Below, in pieces: positions 1 to 10,790 of a stretch of DNA of 64,000 nucleotides. Each line of letters opens with the position of its first letter. The first letter of the stretch is position 1. The stretch comes from Ancylostoma caninum. Taxonomy: Eukaryota > Nematoda > Chromadorea > Rhabditida > Ancylostomatidae. The notes under the pieces are model-generated. The model was given only the letters and a program-made list of their open reading frames with translations. It was not told where the DNA came from and did no database searches. The stretch spans positions 868,001-932,000 of the forward strand of contig JBAJFG010000445.1 in assembly GCA_037903475.1 (NCBI GenBank), in the 5' to 3' direction. A program made the translations under genes and the position numbers.

Positions 1-20
1 TGTGAAGATTCTATTTTTAG

Positions 21-3000
21 ATTCGAGAATACCTAAAAGACCTGAAAGTTTGCGGACCACGTGAGCTTCGGAAGCTTTTGAAATGGAGAAAGGCGATGAG
101 ATCCATCCTTGAGGAGGAATTGAAAGCCTTAGAAGAGTTAGTCTTGCATATATTGGTTTTGACATTTTGAAAACCGGTTAGAGTTAAATGCGTCTCTTTA
201 AGGGAACTTGGCGAGGAAAAAGAGCCGGAAGCGGAGCTGAATGAGGACGAAATTGAGTAGGTTTTCATATACTGCAAGATTTTACAAACTTCATTTTGTG
301 AACCTCTTCAGAGACAAGGAAATGGCAGAGATCGATGAAATGATCGCGCGTGCAAGCGAGGAGGAACGAGCTGCTTTGAAGAAGTTAGTGGTATAACTCG
401 GAAAACAATTTTTGTTCACGTTTTCAAGATACCTTTCAGGAAGAAAAAGAGGTTACTCAAGGCGAAGGCGAAAATACTGAGGAGACGTCAGTTGAAAATG
501 ATTATCGAGGGTGATCATGCGGATCAAGTGGAAGACATCGAGTTGTTCAGTTTGAAGAAGATTCGCAGAGTGAGTCTTCATTCATTTTTGTCAAAATTTA
601 TTCGCTCAGTTTCCTTATTGGTGGTATTGACTTCTGTACAGAAATCTGGTACAGAAACTCTCTTTAGAAGAGACCTATTTAGTATATTTTCTTATTCACG
701 TTATCCTGTGGATTGATTTTCTCGTTTAGCATGCAACTTTGAAGTTAGCCGTTGGCAATGTTCTTAGCAGTTTTGAAATAGTGTGATCTTTTACCTTTAC
801 CCTGTCTATCTTTTTCCCTAGCTATAAAAATTCTAGGGGTTAAATGAAGAGAGTCTTTATTTTATTGGTTTTTCTTTTTCTATTCATGATCTATTGAACT
901 GTTTTCATTTGCAGGCACGAGAACTTAACAAGCTGACATCAGATTCTGTTGAAACACCTGAGATCGCTACGGAAGATGATGATGAAGATGGTTTAGGAGA
1001 TGGAGAGTGGGAGACTAGGAAAGGAACAGGGTTGGTTCTAGTTTCTATCAAGTTGTTTCACATGAGAATTTCTTCTTGATTTTCCTTCTTTTAAGATCAG
1101 ACTATGAGGAGGAGGATGATGATAATGAGGTGGAGGAAGAATCTAGCGACGAAAGCGATAACGAGCTCATTAACACTGAAGAAAGTGGTCTAAGCAAGCT
1201 GCAGAAGAAGGAAACGAGGGCTGACAAGTGGTTCCAGAAAGTTAGTTCCTTCTGGAGAAGTGTTTGGCCTTTCTTTTCATATGGCATTTAATTTTTCTCT
1301 TTCAGGAAGAAATCGCTGGTTTGTTGTCTGACGAAGATGAAGATGATGAAATGGACGTGATTGAGAAGCACATGAAACGACAAAGTAGAAATCTCCACGC
1401 CAATACTGGTAATTATTTCTGGAATTGTTCAGTGGGAAGGTGTTGGAATGTTCCTCATTAGCCTATCAGAAGTGGCTCACCGCTCTAGTTTTAGTCCTTC
1501 TGATTATAAAAATTTTGCTAATTATCGAAGTATTTCTGAATCTCGGGGGGCCTATGGCAAAGAGGCGCTCTGCGGAGCACATGGTTGATGCTCAAACATG
1601 CCATTTCTTCCTCCAGGGTCGGTAAATTGGTACCAGAGGAGTCTGGGAGGATAAAGCACTGACTTGATACATCGGACCCCCCCCCCCCCCCCCTCACCAG
1701 TCACTGAATTTGGCACATAAGCGTTCTCTAAGATGCTCACATAGAGTCGAATGCATGACGTATACCATGAAAGATTGATTAACGCTGACCATTTTATCCT
1801 TTTATATTTTTATTCACGAATCTAAACGGATGTTTACAACGATGTTCTCGAGTTCTGTATTTCAGTGAGCTTCGAAGATGATGAGATGCGCAGTGGGAAG
1901 CGAAGAAAGCGAAAAAATAATGAGGAGGAAGAGGAGAATAGTGAAGGCGATGAGGAGATGGATGGCGAAGAAGGAGACAATGAAGATGAAGATAATGGGA
2001 AATCAAAATTCACTGCTGAAATGGGTTGGGAAGAGGAGGAATTTGAAGATGGTTCGTTGTCTGCGTCCTTATTTTCTCTTTAAAAAAATTGCACAAATTT
2101 CAAGTCTAGAAGAGAAACGAGCAACCAAACGCGAAGCTACAAAGACTATTCTCGGAGAAGACTTGAAACCGAGTGAGTGTCCATTTCACTGTTCACAGTC
2201 ATTGATCGCACTTTTTTTGGAGCAAAATTCAATTAGCCGCATTTCAGAAGCAAAGAAGCGTCGATTAACTCCAGAACAACTCGCGCTAGGTGAACAACTG
2301 ATATATTCGAGCAAATCAGCACGAGAAGTTGAAGAGTGGGGCTGGAATAGGTACATTTCTTTATTAAAGAACACCGCATTGCCTGATTGCAAAGGAGTTA
2401 CCAGCTCTAGGTACGCAAATAATGATGAAGGACTTCCGGATTGGTTTGTTGACGATGAACGAAAGCACTATCGAAAACAGTTACCTGTCACGAAGGTTAG
2501 CGCTTGACTCTGTCTTTTTTTCCTGTTTAGCCAGTATGTTACCTGAGGCGAACTCTTTGAAGGCACAAGTTGAGGAGTATAAGAAGCGTCTGCGTGAGTT
2601 AAATGCTCGACCATGTAAGAAGGTCGCTGAAGCGAAAGCTAGGAAACAGAGAAGGTATCTCATCTTTATCTACTTTTTTTTTTCAATGTGGATGTCCCAG
2701 CTCAGAAATGACACTTTTATAACCACGACTCTTGATTGCGACATAGTGGGTAGATTATTTAATGTAGTCGACATGTTCTGGTCCTAGGTTGTATACATAG
2801 TCTGCATCTCGCAGAAGCTAAAGTTTCCATGTTCATGCGTGTTCACAATGTCAAGCGTGCTTGTGTTTCACTAGTGCGACAATGATATCGCTGATGCTTA
2901 GATGTGCTGTTCCAGAGCGTTACGACGAATGCAAGCGGCGAAGAAGAAGGCTGAGGGTGTGTTGGAGAACGAAAATCTTGAACATGCAGAGAAAGTTCGA

Positions 3001-3399
3001 GAGATGAAAAAGTACAGTTTTTTCTCGGTTTTCATTCTTTCTCCAGTTCTTCTTTGGAAAACTCTTAGTGTTTATGGATAAACGAGTTGTTTCAGGATCT
3101 ACGCATCCGCTAACAAGAAGGAAAAGAAGAAGACCGAGCTTGTTGTGATGACAAAGGGTAGAAAGGGAAAAATCTCTAGACCCAATGGACGATACAAGCT
3201 TGTTGATAGGTAAGGGAGTTTTAGGTTTATGATATGGGCTCACATGCATTTTTTCACTCTTTCTGTATTGGTTTGTTAATCATCCCACTATGTATTCATA
3301 TGCTTTAGTCGAATGAAGAAAGATCTGCGCGCTATGAAAAGAAAAGAGAAGACAAAAGGTCGGGGAAAAAGGTCTGGCGCTGGAAGAGGACGTCGTTAA
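21..3399 (+). CDS. SPB1: SPB1/FTSJ3-type pre-rRNA methyltransferase, C-terminal 15 exons (5' end off window)
   Basis: Fifteen exons join in phase: 21-136, 203-256, 312-383, 440-569, 915-1030, 1096-1240, 1306-1408, 1866-2051, 2110-2172, 2248-2350, 2411-2495, 2563-2654, 2916-3011, 3096-3209, 3309-3399 (521 codons plus TAA). The first exon reads [19 protein letters not shown], the family's DUF3381-type segment after the FtsJ domain. Later come [10 protein letters not shown], a long acidic stretch, and the Spb1 C-terminal block with [47 protein letters not shown] and [14 protein letters not shown], ending in a basic [13 protein letters not shown] tail. In the known family this is a nucleolar SAM-dependent 2'-O-methyltransferase for large-subunit rRNA maturation. 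The catalytic FtsJ domain must lie left of the window. Family members are about 840 residues, so roughly 60 percent is visible. Exon 12 uses a weak tttgaag acceptor, because the better tttag site just upstream runs into a stop. Intron 7 carries a SINE copy. Confidence 0.93.
1540..1803 (+). mobile_element. tRNA-derived SINE, degenerate copy in SPB1 intron 7
   Basis: From about 1618 the sequence follows the body of the SINE at 31362-31650: GGTAAATTGGTAC, GAGGAGTCTGGGAGG, AAGCACTGA, then CACATA, GATTAACGC and TTTATCCTTTT in the same order. The tRNA-like head is poorly preserved here (TGGCAAAGAGGCGCTCTGCG). A run of 17 C at 1677-1693 sits where the other copy has a short C-rich GCCTCCCGC. Outer limits are approximate. 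Confidence 0.7.
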
Positions 3400-4330
3400 G
3401 TTGATGATGTTGCTTATTGAGGCCGAGGCCGTTCGTTCTTTATCAGTTGCTATCCTGTCTTTTCATAGTCCTGTTGTGATATTCCACCTGCTAAACATCT
3501 TCACTATATGTAGTCCAGTTGTGCTTGCGATCCAGTTTATGCTGTATCTGATATTGTTTTAGCCCTTGTTATTTTTGTTGTTGATTTGTTCGTTGATTTC
3601 TTTGTTGTTCTCCATGGAGTCGAGTGTTGACATCATCAGTATGAAAATACTAAATGAAAACATATTTCGTTTGATGTTCTGTTCTTGAATCCTCAAAGAA
3701 AATACTGAAATGTAACAACTATTTCGCTTAGTAAGTGTGAGGGTGCATATGTTCTTGCACGGGAAAAATCTTAAATTTCCTCAATTTTCCTTCACTACAC
3801 GTTTAAGGTATGCTGACAGTTAGCATGGAGGCCTTAATCCAGAGTTTTTAGAGCTACAAGTTTGCATGTTTTTGCATGAAACTATGTGATTACAGTAAGC
3901 GGAAGCGCGACTGTTGCAAGAAGACAAAGATCAGAGCAATTTCCCCAGCGTAAGAGTTGTGTGCCTATAGAAGGTGGTCCGGACATAATTTGTTCCCCGC
4001 GGCGGCGGCGTCTTCTCGCCGACCTTTGTGGACGAAATTGCCGCGCGAAGCATTCACCTTCGATACATATTCAGAGGTTTTGTTGTCCGCCCTAACGACT
4101 CGCAAATCACCGTCCTGCCCTTGCCGAACGAACTTGCCGACCTTCATAAACTACTAACGATTATTCTCTTTTTTTTTCTATTCGGCTTTCGTCAAGCTCT
4201 TAGTGGATATTTTATGACAGCGGCAGAAATTCTTCAGAAAAAAAAAACTAGAATCAGGAATTTCAAGTCAAAGTTGATGAGACGCATCATACTAAAATAC
4301 GTATAGTTGGGTAGCTTCGAGAATTAGTCT
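3400..4330. other. 3' flank of SPB1 and spacer, no gene seen
   Basis: This stretch holds the 3' UTR and downstream DNA of the SPB1 gene. No canonical AATAAA stands out close to the stop. Overlapping short open frames near 3886-4306 lie on both strands, have no splice context and resemble no family I know. I support no gene here. Confidence 0.5.
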
Positions 4331-4682
4331 GTGAGTTTGTCTGCAATTACGGCGGCATGGTGTCAGCCGGTTGATCAGCTGGTTCTACTCAGCGGAGGAC
4401 TCCTCAGGATGCATCTGGGTTTTTTCTTTTCTAGATTTTGCCAAGTGACAGAGGTAAAACATCAAAGAAAACGCATGCCTGTTCAAAAAGGTGTTTTGTC
4501 GTTGCTGAGTCGAGCTCTGAGCTTTAGATGTAGAATTCTAATTTTCTAATTCCTAATTAAAAATGAAAGATTCACACAATTTACATATAAACGCTCACAG
4601 AAGATAATGTAAAAAGTGGGTCACGCTAGATGATCAGTCGGGCAGCAGCCACGTCGCAGCCGTAATTGCAGACAAAGTCTCA
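4331..4682. repeat. Foldback element, about 50-bp arms
   Basis: The left arm at 4332-4381 (TTTGTCTGCAATTACGGC...) is the reverse complement, with mismatches, of the right arm at 4629-4682 (...GCCGTAATTGCAGACAAA). The arms flank about 250 bp of unrelated DNA. The arm motif TTTGTCTGC followed by a purine/TTRC stretch also occurs in the foldback at 44806-45060, so the two may be one family. Confidence 0.8.
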
Positions 4683-4764
4683 GGCGCACTCTCTAAGCCG
4701 CACAATTGGTGATGGGTTTAGCAGCCGGTGACATCGATGAGTGGGAGAATAGTAGAAGATTTAC

Positions 4765-5022
4765 CTAACTCCACTGCACACGTAACCGTTATTTAGATCA
4801 GTAAAGTCCCTACGCGCAATCAGCGGAAAATTTTCGAGTGCACCCAGCATGCAGCGCGTGCGCGGCGCGGCCCACTTGTGGCAGCGGTCAAAAATCTGAC
4901 GAACGATAGGGGACCGCTGCCACAAGTGGACCGCGCCATGCACGCGCCGCATGCTGGGCGCGCTCGAAAATTTTCCGCCGATTGTGCGTAAGGACTTTAG
5001 GTGGAGTGCACTGCCTAGCCTA
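4765..5022. repeat. Foldback element with about 90-bp arms
   Basis: The left arm at 4799-4889 and right arm at 4911-5000 are inverted copies around a roughly 21-nt loop. Matching blocks include AAAATTTTCGAG, CCCAGCATGC and CCACTTGTGGCAGCGGTC. Weaker similarity runs outward to about 4765 and 5022 (CTCCACTGCAC against GTGCACTCCACC). It has no coding capacity and looks like a palindromic MITE. Confidence 0.85.
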
Positions 5023-7140
5023 CAGCGTCACTCTTTAGTGTGGATCACCTTTTTCTTACCTCCTCCTCCAAAAACGTAAAGTATTTCAACGTCGTATTCA
5101 TTACCTCTTTCATGCAAGCGTTACGCACCTTCATCCAAATTGTTGCTCGAAGTCGTCACTCTCGGCCTTGATTCAGACCTTGAGTCGCTTCTCGAGAGGT
5201 TATACACGGTTGTACGCAAGAAGTTGACGCCGGTCTTGCTCCACTTCTCTTTAGAGGTTGCCTTGAAGGAGTTTACGCTTTTATGACTAGTAACCTCGAC
5301 CTTTTGGAAACTCCAAAGAAATAACTAAAAAAGTCAGGGTCACATAGACAGGAGTGGATTCTGCGTGATGAGGGACCCACTTGTTACAACGTCATTTATT
5401 ATGTGCCAAGATGACTCCTGCTCCATGGAGGCAGTGGATCCTGTAATGTAGAATTCTGGTGAAAATGGTAGTCATAGTCAACCGTCGGTACATAGTTTTG
5501 CCACGAAACCTAGTAAATTAGAGCTTTCTGACATCCCTCCAGCACAGACCATGACAGGTTACCGTGATAAAGATCTTTTCCTCAGTGCAGTTCGTAAATT
5601 TGTTGGCCACACAAGAGATTGTCAGTAATATTCTTTATTGGCCAGCATTTTGGCAGCTTCTCCTTCTTCATGGTCTAAAAGGGTCAAACGATTTGTGAGG
5701 GTGGCCGCATAAATGCCCCCTCAGTCAGACATCAGAATCATTTCATCAGAATTAAATCAGAAAAGATTTTCCTTGATCAAAAGATTTTTCTCTTCCTTTT
5801 CTTTGAGCCGACTCTTGTTTTGACGGTGCTGTACTATAGAACCCAGTTAGATCAATTTTCATCATGCCACATAACATTTTGTTAAGAGTGCAGACATCCT
5901 TTACCTTCTATCTCAACTCAAGTGTATGAATTTTTTGAATTTCATAGCAGATATTCGTAACCTTAGCAGGCGGTATGCTTGAGTGGTGGAGCCCTTCACA
6001 TCTCTATCATTATATCACTAGTCAAATTATTTTGAATCTTTCCAGCACCTTTGTATTCTTTTTTCTCTGTGGCAAAAAAAAATTTTCCGGCAAGTGAAGC
6101 AGATAGAGCGAACCGGACTCATTAAAAACATCCGTCAGAGGTGTTGTTCGGTGCGGACGCCCGGCCATGAGCTGTTTACCCGGTGGGTAGCCATGGTGAG
6201 CGCGGCGAAGCTGACAATGCTCCGACCAACCGGACGTGAGCGGACGTCCTTTCATGAGACGAGTCGCTGTAACTGTCATCGCCCACTCCGCCGTTCAGTT
6301 CATTGTCTTGCGTTCGCAATTGCCCTTTTTCGCACTCGTGACCGCTAGCAGCGGGTGAGAAATGTCGCACGGACATGTATCCGGGTCACTTGCCCGCATT
6401 AGTAATTGACGTGCAAGGTGACACAGCAGAAACGTCGTCTCAGAGTAGTATACTGAGGTGCTATTAGAATAATGCACCTCTATGTTGCTGTTTTCACGCA
6501 CATTCCTCACATGCTTGCGTTGTTCTTCTTCACTAATGCATTCCAAGAAATTTACCAAGCGGTAACACAAGAACAATCCTTGAGCTTCTAAGAAACAATG
6601 AATAGGTGAAGCTACGACGGCTGGTAACAAAATAGGAGTGTTTCGCTCTTTGTTTTTGAAACCCACTTGACCGAAAGTAAATGCGGTGGGGGAAAGCTGT
6701 TGAAAACAAAGCAAACCAATAAGAGCCGAGAAATTAAGTTCATTTTCAGATTAGAGTTTTTTATTCGTTTCACATCATAGAAATCATTGGATGCAGATGA
6801 CGAAATCATTAGATATAGATGTACAAAAAAAATAGTGGTTTTTGGAAGAAACTGGTGGGACGATAGGTTCGAATAAATAAGTAGATAAGTAGATACGTAC
6901 ATATAGATAAAAAAGAGCAGCGTGATTGGAAGATGCTTTGTGAGGTGGTGGTTTGGTTATGAAAGAATATGGGTATCCCCTAAAAGCATTGACAGAAATA
7001 CAGGTTTCTGAACAATTAAAATAGCGGTAGCTCGAATTTGTGATCTATGCTCTCAGATTTGTAAGAAGCTACTACATATATACGCTTCTGACCTTAAGTA
7101 CTGCTTAAAATGCCGCGCGAAGATGTCATAAAATCTTCAA
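5023..7140. other. Spacer; one short coding-like stretch, no gene called
   Basis: A plus-strand frame without ATG is open at about 5093-5286 and reads, in part, KLLLEVVTLGLDSDLESLLE and VVRKKLTPVLLHFSLEV before TGA. Its composition is protein-like, but I see no confirmed acceptor or family, so it may be a gene or transposon relic. The frames at 6022-6714 lie on both strands and are not convincing. The rest is AT-rich spacer. Confidence 0.35.
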
Positions 7141-7366
7141 TTTTTTTCGGGGCCGAATTTTGAAAACCACTTTTTAAAATAAGTAAAAATCCTGCATGAG
7201 TTTAATATTTATTTTGTATTCTTAGTATTCCTTGAATATTTACGATCAATCATTGAATATTTAAGCTAATATTTTTGTTATTTTTATTTTCCGTTCGGGT
7301 CCTCAAACCGGCGGAGACCTCACTTTTTTCCCACGTCTCTCCTCCCACCCCACTCGCCTCTTCCTG
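7141..7366 (-). repeat. Copy of a dispersed short AT-cored element
   Basis: The left side (GGGGCCGAATTTTGAAAACCAC) and right side (CGTTCGGGTCC..., GGCGGAGACCTCACTTTTTTCC, CTCCTCCCACCCC) match the reverse complement of the element at 31226-31800 and are like the element at 27813-28048, with an AT-rich core between. Terminal repeats are too decayed here to fix the ends. Confidence 0.55.
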
Positions 7367-9610
7367 CGTCCTTTATGACGGATAAATTTTCAGCAGTAAC
7401 ATATAGGACAATACATAATTAAATGGTCAGGGCTCTCATGGAACTTTTTTTGATTAGGAGCAGGTATATTCTACATAAGTAGGTGGTAGCGCACAAGAAG
7501 TATGACCTGTCGTAAAACTGTTGATCGTTCTTCGTGGAGAGAGCAGAACTGGGCAATTTCTGATGAAAGCAGTATTTTGTGAGATCACCGTTTTGATTTT
7601 ATTTATTTTGTGTAGTTTAGTGCACTCAAAGTAGCGCCGGAATATATAATAAGAAGAAAAATGAGAAGTAACCGAAAAAAAAACAAGAATAGGGCATCTC
7701 AGTGGTACCTGCACCCTTTCTTCACCAAATTCGTGAGCCTCCGAACTCAGTTTCTGTCTTCAAGTAATTGTAGAAATTTTTCATGCCATGTTCCTGTATG
7801 AGGCATTCAGGAATAGCGCGGGATTTTTCCTAAACGTCAATGGCAATGACGTGCACTTGTGATCGGAGATATTCAGCCCTTGAATCTCGGACGTTAAACA
7901 CCACTTTGGTTTGAAAATGCTTGGTTCGAACGCTCCGCATGCCTCTTGCCGCTAATCCTTGACGAACCTGCTCGCGAATATCAGCAGGTGGCGGGAAGGA
8001 ATGAGCGAGCCGCCGGGGTCATGCAAACATTAGTCATCGACGCTGTACTCGGAGATGCCAGCACACAATTCCTTAGATGGTCGTCCGTTACTAAGCTTTT
8101 TGAACTCTTCGTACAAAACCAAAAGCTCTGGGTCCTGGACTTCACGTTGACTAAACATGGACATGAATAGCCACGTGCTGCTGCATTCCAGCCAACATTC
8201 GAAACCGAATGAGACCGCGATTTCCACTTCATTGAAGTCACAGCGCTCTCAGAGTGTGGTTCCTCGCCTATGACTTTATGAAGTGTACTTGAATTAGAGG
8301 GAACTGGCTAGGCTTTCGCTGCGCCGCTCGAAGTGCGAGTGCCTTCTGACTTTTCATTTTCATCCGTTCGTTCCTCGCCGTATGAGTGGAGTTTCGCTAT
8401 TTGAATACATGGTCTTCTCCATTTCATTTCGTTCGCTTCATCTTTTGCACTCATCGGACAGAAATCCGGAGTTATTTCCGCGTTCAGGTGCTTTTCTACA
8501 CCTGATACATTTATAAACTCTTATGCCTTCGATCCACTTGAGGCTTTTATGCAGATAAGAAAAGCCAGGCTGGTATTATATTTTCATTACTGTTAGTTGG
8601 TGGGCACTTAACTTGCTTACGCAGTTCCTCTGCGTTTTTCTATAACAACCAGTATGACTTAATTCACCTAGAAATTACCCAACCTTGCTACTGCTACCCC
8701 ATGGAATGCCACTGTGGAAAATCGGCACAACGGGGTTACCGCGCTCTCCAGTCGTCCAAAACACTCATAAATTTGGAAAACTGTTTATGGCAATCCCAAG
8801 AGGACAGTGATGGGATTCGTGAACATTCCTGGGAAGATACTAAACTTCTCACTCATCTAAGGTGGACGAGTTCCCTGAGCGAAATGTGACATACCTTGTC
8901 CTTCTCATTATTATTATACCTATTTGCTATCATTGAGACAAGTCGTTCCGGTGAAATACCCTGATTTTAAACAAAAAATCCGCAAACTTTAGGAGCGATC
9001 AGTTTCTGGGAGCATTCATGAATCCAACAGTAGATTTTACTACAGAAATTTTTCGTCATTTTATCTCATACCGTCTACGAACCAACTAGCAGTCACGCGT
9101 GCAGCTCTCGTGTCTTTTTGGGGTTGGGAGCGGACAGTGAAATGTGATGGAGAACGTGCCCGCGGTGACTGAGCATTTTGTTGTTGTCCAAAATGCTGAA
9201 CTGTCCTTTTTGGGAAAAGAACGGAAGCAAGAGTCGTTTGCGGCTATCTTTCTATGTATATGCACGCGTGTGGTAAGTGTCCGTCAATCCAGCGATTCAC
9301 AAGGTGTCCGAGACAGAGGCGTGAATGGAGAAGTGAGGCGGAGGGAGTAGGGCAAGGGCCTTCGCTAATAATTTCCCAAAAACAGTGCTGATGGGCTTTG
9401 AAGCTCGTGAAAGCACTTGTCGAAAAGGACATTCACCATGTACAGGCTGCTTATTTACACTTCAGCGTTTCGGACCCACTAGTATGCGACGCATCCTCCG
9501 TTTGATACTGCAACTGTCAGCGCATTCGCAAATGTTACTGATATGATGTTGCGTGTGCGAGCCGGCCCAGACCTCTGGAGTCTCCAGAATATGAAATATT
9601 CGAATGGCAG
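7367..9610. other. Spacer with an unassigned minus-strand coding-like region
   Basis: On the minus strand, about 8245 down to 8030 is open and reads in part EVQDPELLVLYEEFKKLSNG, ending at a TGA. Further down (about 7900-7720) a frame reads RDSRAEYLRSQVHVIAIDV, then a stop, then KNFYNYLKTETEFGGSRIW. The composition suggests decayed coding DNA. I recognise no family and cannot splice a gene, and the plus strand of the same DNA is also open for 74 codons. Confidence 0.3.
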
Positions 9611-9800
9611 TGGCGGACGCAAAGTACTGGGGGGAGGGGCGGGGAACGGATGGGTCACCAAATTTTTGAAGTCACTTTACAAAATAAATCAATGTCTTGT
9701 GTAATTTAATTTTTTATCACTGTGTTTTTGAATAATTATTATTGGTTATTCAATATTCAAGTTTTACTCCGGCCAGGTTTCACTTGTACTTCCTTTCCGA
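9611..9800 (-). repeat. Copy of the dispersed AT-cored element (TGGCGGACGC end)
   Basis: It starts TGGCGGACGCAAAG, then a G-rich stretch, then GTCACCAAATTTTTGAAGTCAC and an AT-rich core. This follows the reverse complement of the element at 27813-28048, whose right end reads TGGCGAACGCAC on the minus strand. The far end near 9800 is approximate. Confidence 0.55.
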
Positions 9801-10324
9801 AAAAAATTATCATCTGCTTTTCTACGTTGCGTTCACTTTTTTTACTTGCCATTGCATGTTCAGAGCTCTACAGGTTTCTCATTCTTACTAGACCACCCAC
9901 ATTTAAGGCAATGTGTCACCTCGTTATCATGTTTGAGGTTTCAGAGAATCCTGAATCTCCTAGATGCGCTGAATCTAGCGGTATACATAAAATGTTACAG
10001 AAAGGTCATTCGAGCCGTTTCCAAACTTTTTTCGGGACGGGATTTGGAACAGTTTGTCGAGCCGAGTGGATGTGTGAAGCCGTTGATCTTATCGATCGGA
10101 CACGTCAAGACGTGTTGTCCAACGCTGCAGCCTTGGCGGGCGGCCAGCACTCCCACGGACCGCTCTGCCCAAGTGGTCCGTCGACTGCACATTCGGAGCC
10201 TCCGAAAACGAGTTTTCCGTCATTTTTATGCGTTGTGACGTACATTGTTGGAATCGGCGTGGCGAGAAGGTCTAGAATCTGTTCATATCCACAACCCACG
10301 AAGCGGAGTGACACACTGCCTTTA
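9801..10324. other. Spacer, no gene supported
   Basis: A plus frame of 217 codons (9722-10375) and overlapping frames on the minus strand run through here and into the palindrome that follows. No splice sites, domains or family likeness support any of them. Confidence 0.4.
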
Positions 10325-10790
10325 AAGGCAGCAGGAGCGGAAATACTCGACTCCGAGCTGAGCTGCGGGTGGTGAAGTACAGACTCAGCACATCATAAAT
10401 GTGAAACGAACACAGACAATGATGGCTTACCTGCAGAGAAAATGGAACATTCGTCGCGAACACGCCTGGCCGTGTTCGTGCGCGGACGAGTTTTCCCCGG
10501 CGCGAAAGCCATTGCGGCGCGTGGTTTTGGCCGAGTCCCGCCATGAAACCCTGTGAATTGAATGCATTTCGTTTTCCCTTTGCGCCAAACCACGCACCGC
10601 AATGGCTTTTGCGCCGGGGAAAACTCGTCCGCGCGCGAACACGGCCAGGCGTGTTCGCGACGAATGTTCCATTTTCTCTGCAGGTAAGCCATCATTGTCT
10701 GTGTTCGTTTCACATTTATGATGTGCTGAGTCTGTACTTCATCACCCACAGCTCAGCTCGGAGTCGAGTATTTCAGCTCCTGCTGCATTC
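10325..10790. repeat. Long near-perfect foldback, about 208-bp arms and 50-nt loop
   Basis: The left arm at 10325-10532 and right arm at 10582-10790 are inverted copies with few mismatches. They start GCAGCAGGAGC... and run through ACTCGACTCC, CAGACTCAGCACATCATAAA, GAAAATGGAACATTCGTCGC and the GC-rich inner end. This is the least diverged large palindrome in the window, so probably the youngest insertion or one kept similar by gene conversion. A transcript through it would form a hairpin of about 200 bp. Flanking target duplications are not evident. Confidence 0.95.

Noticed and set aside
9722..10375. 217-codon plus-strand frame
   Set aside because: It runs from an AT-rich repeat copy through spacer into the palindrome at 10325; frames on the other strand are also open and no domain is visible.
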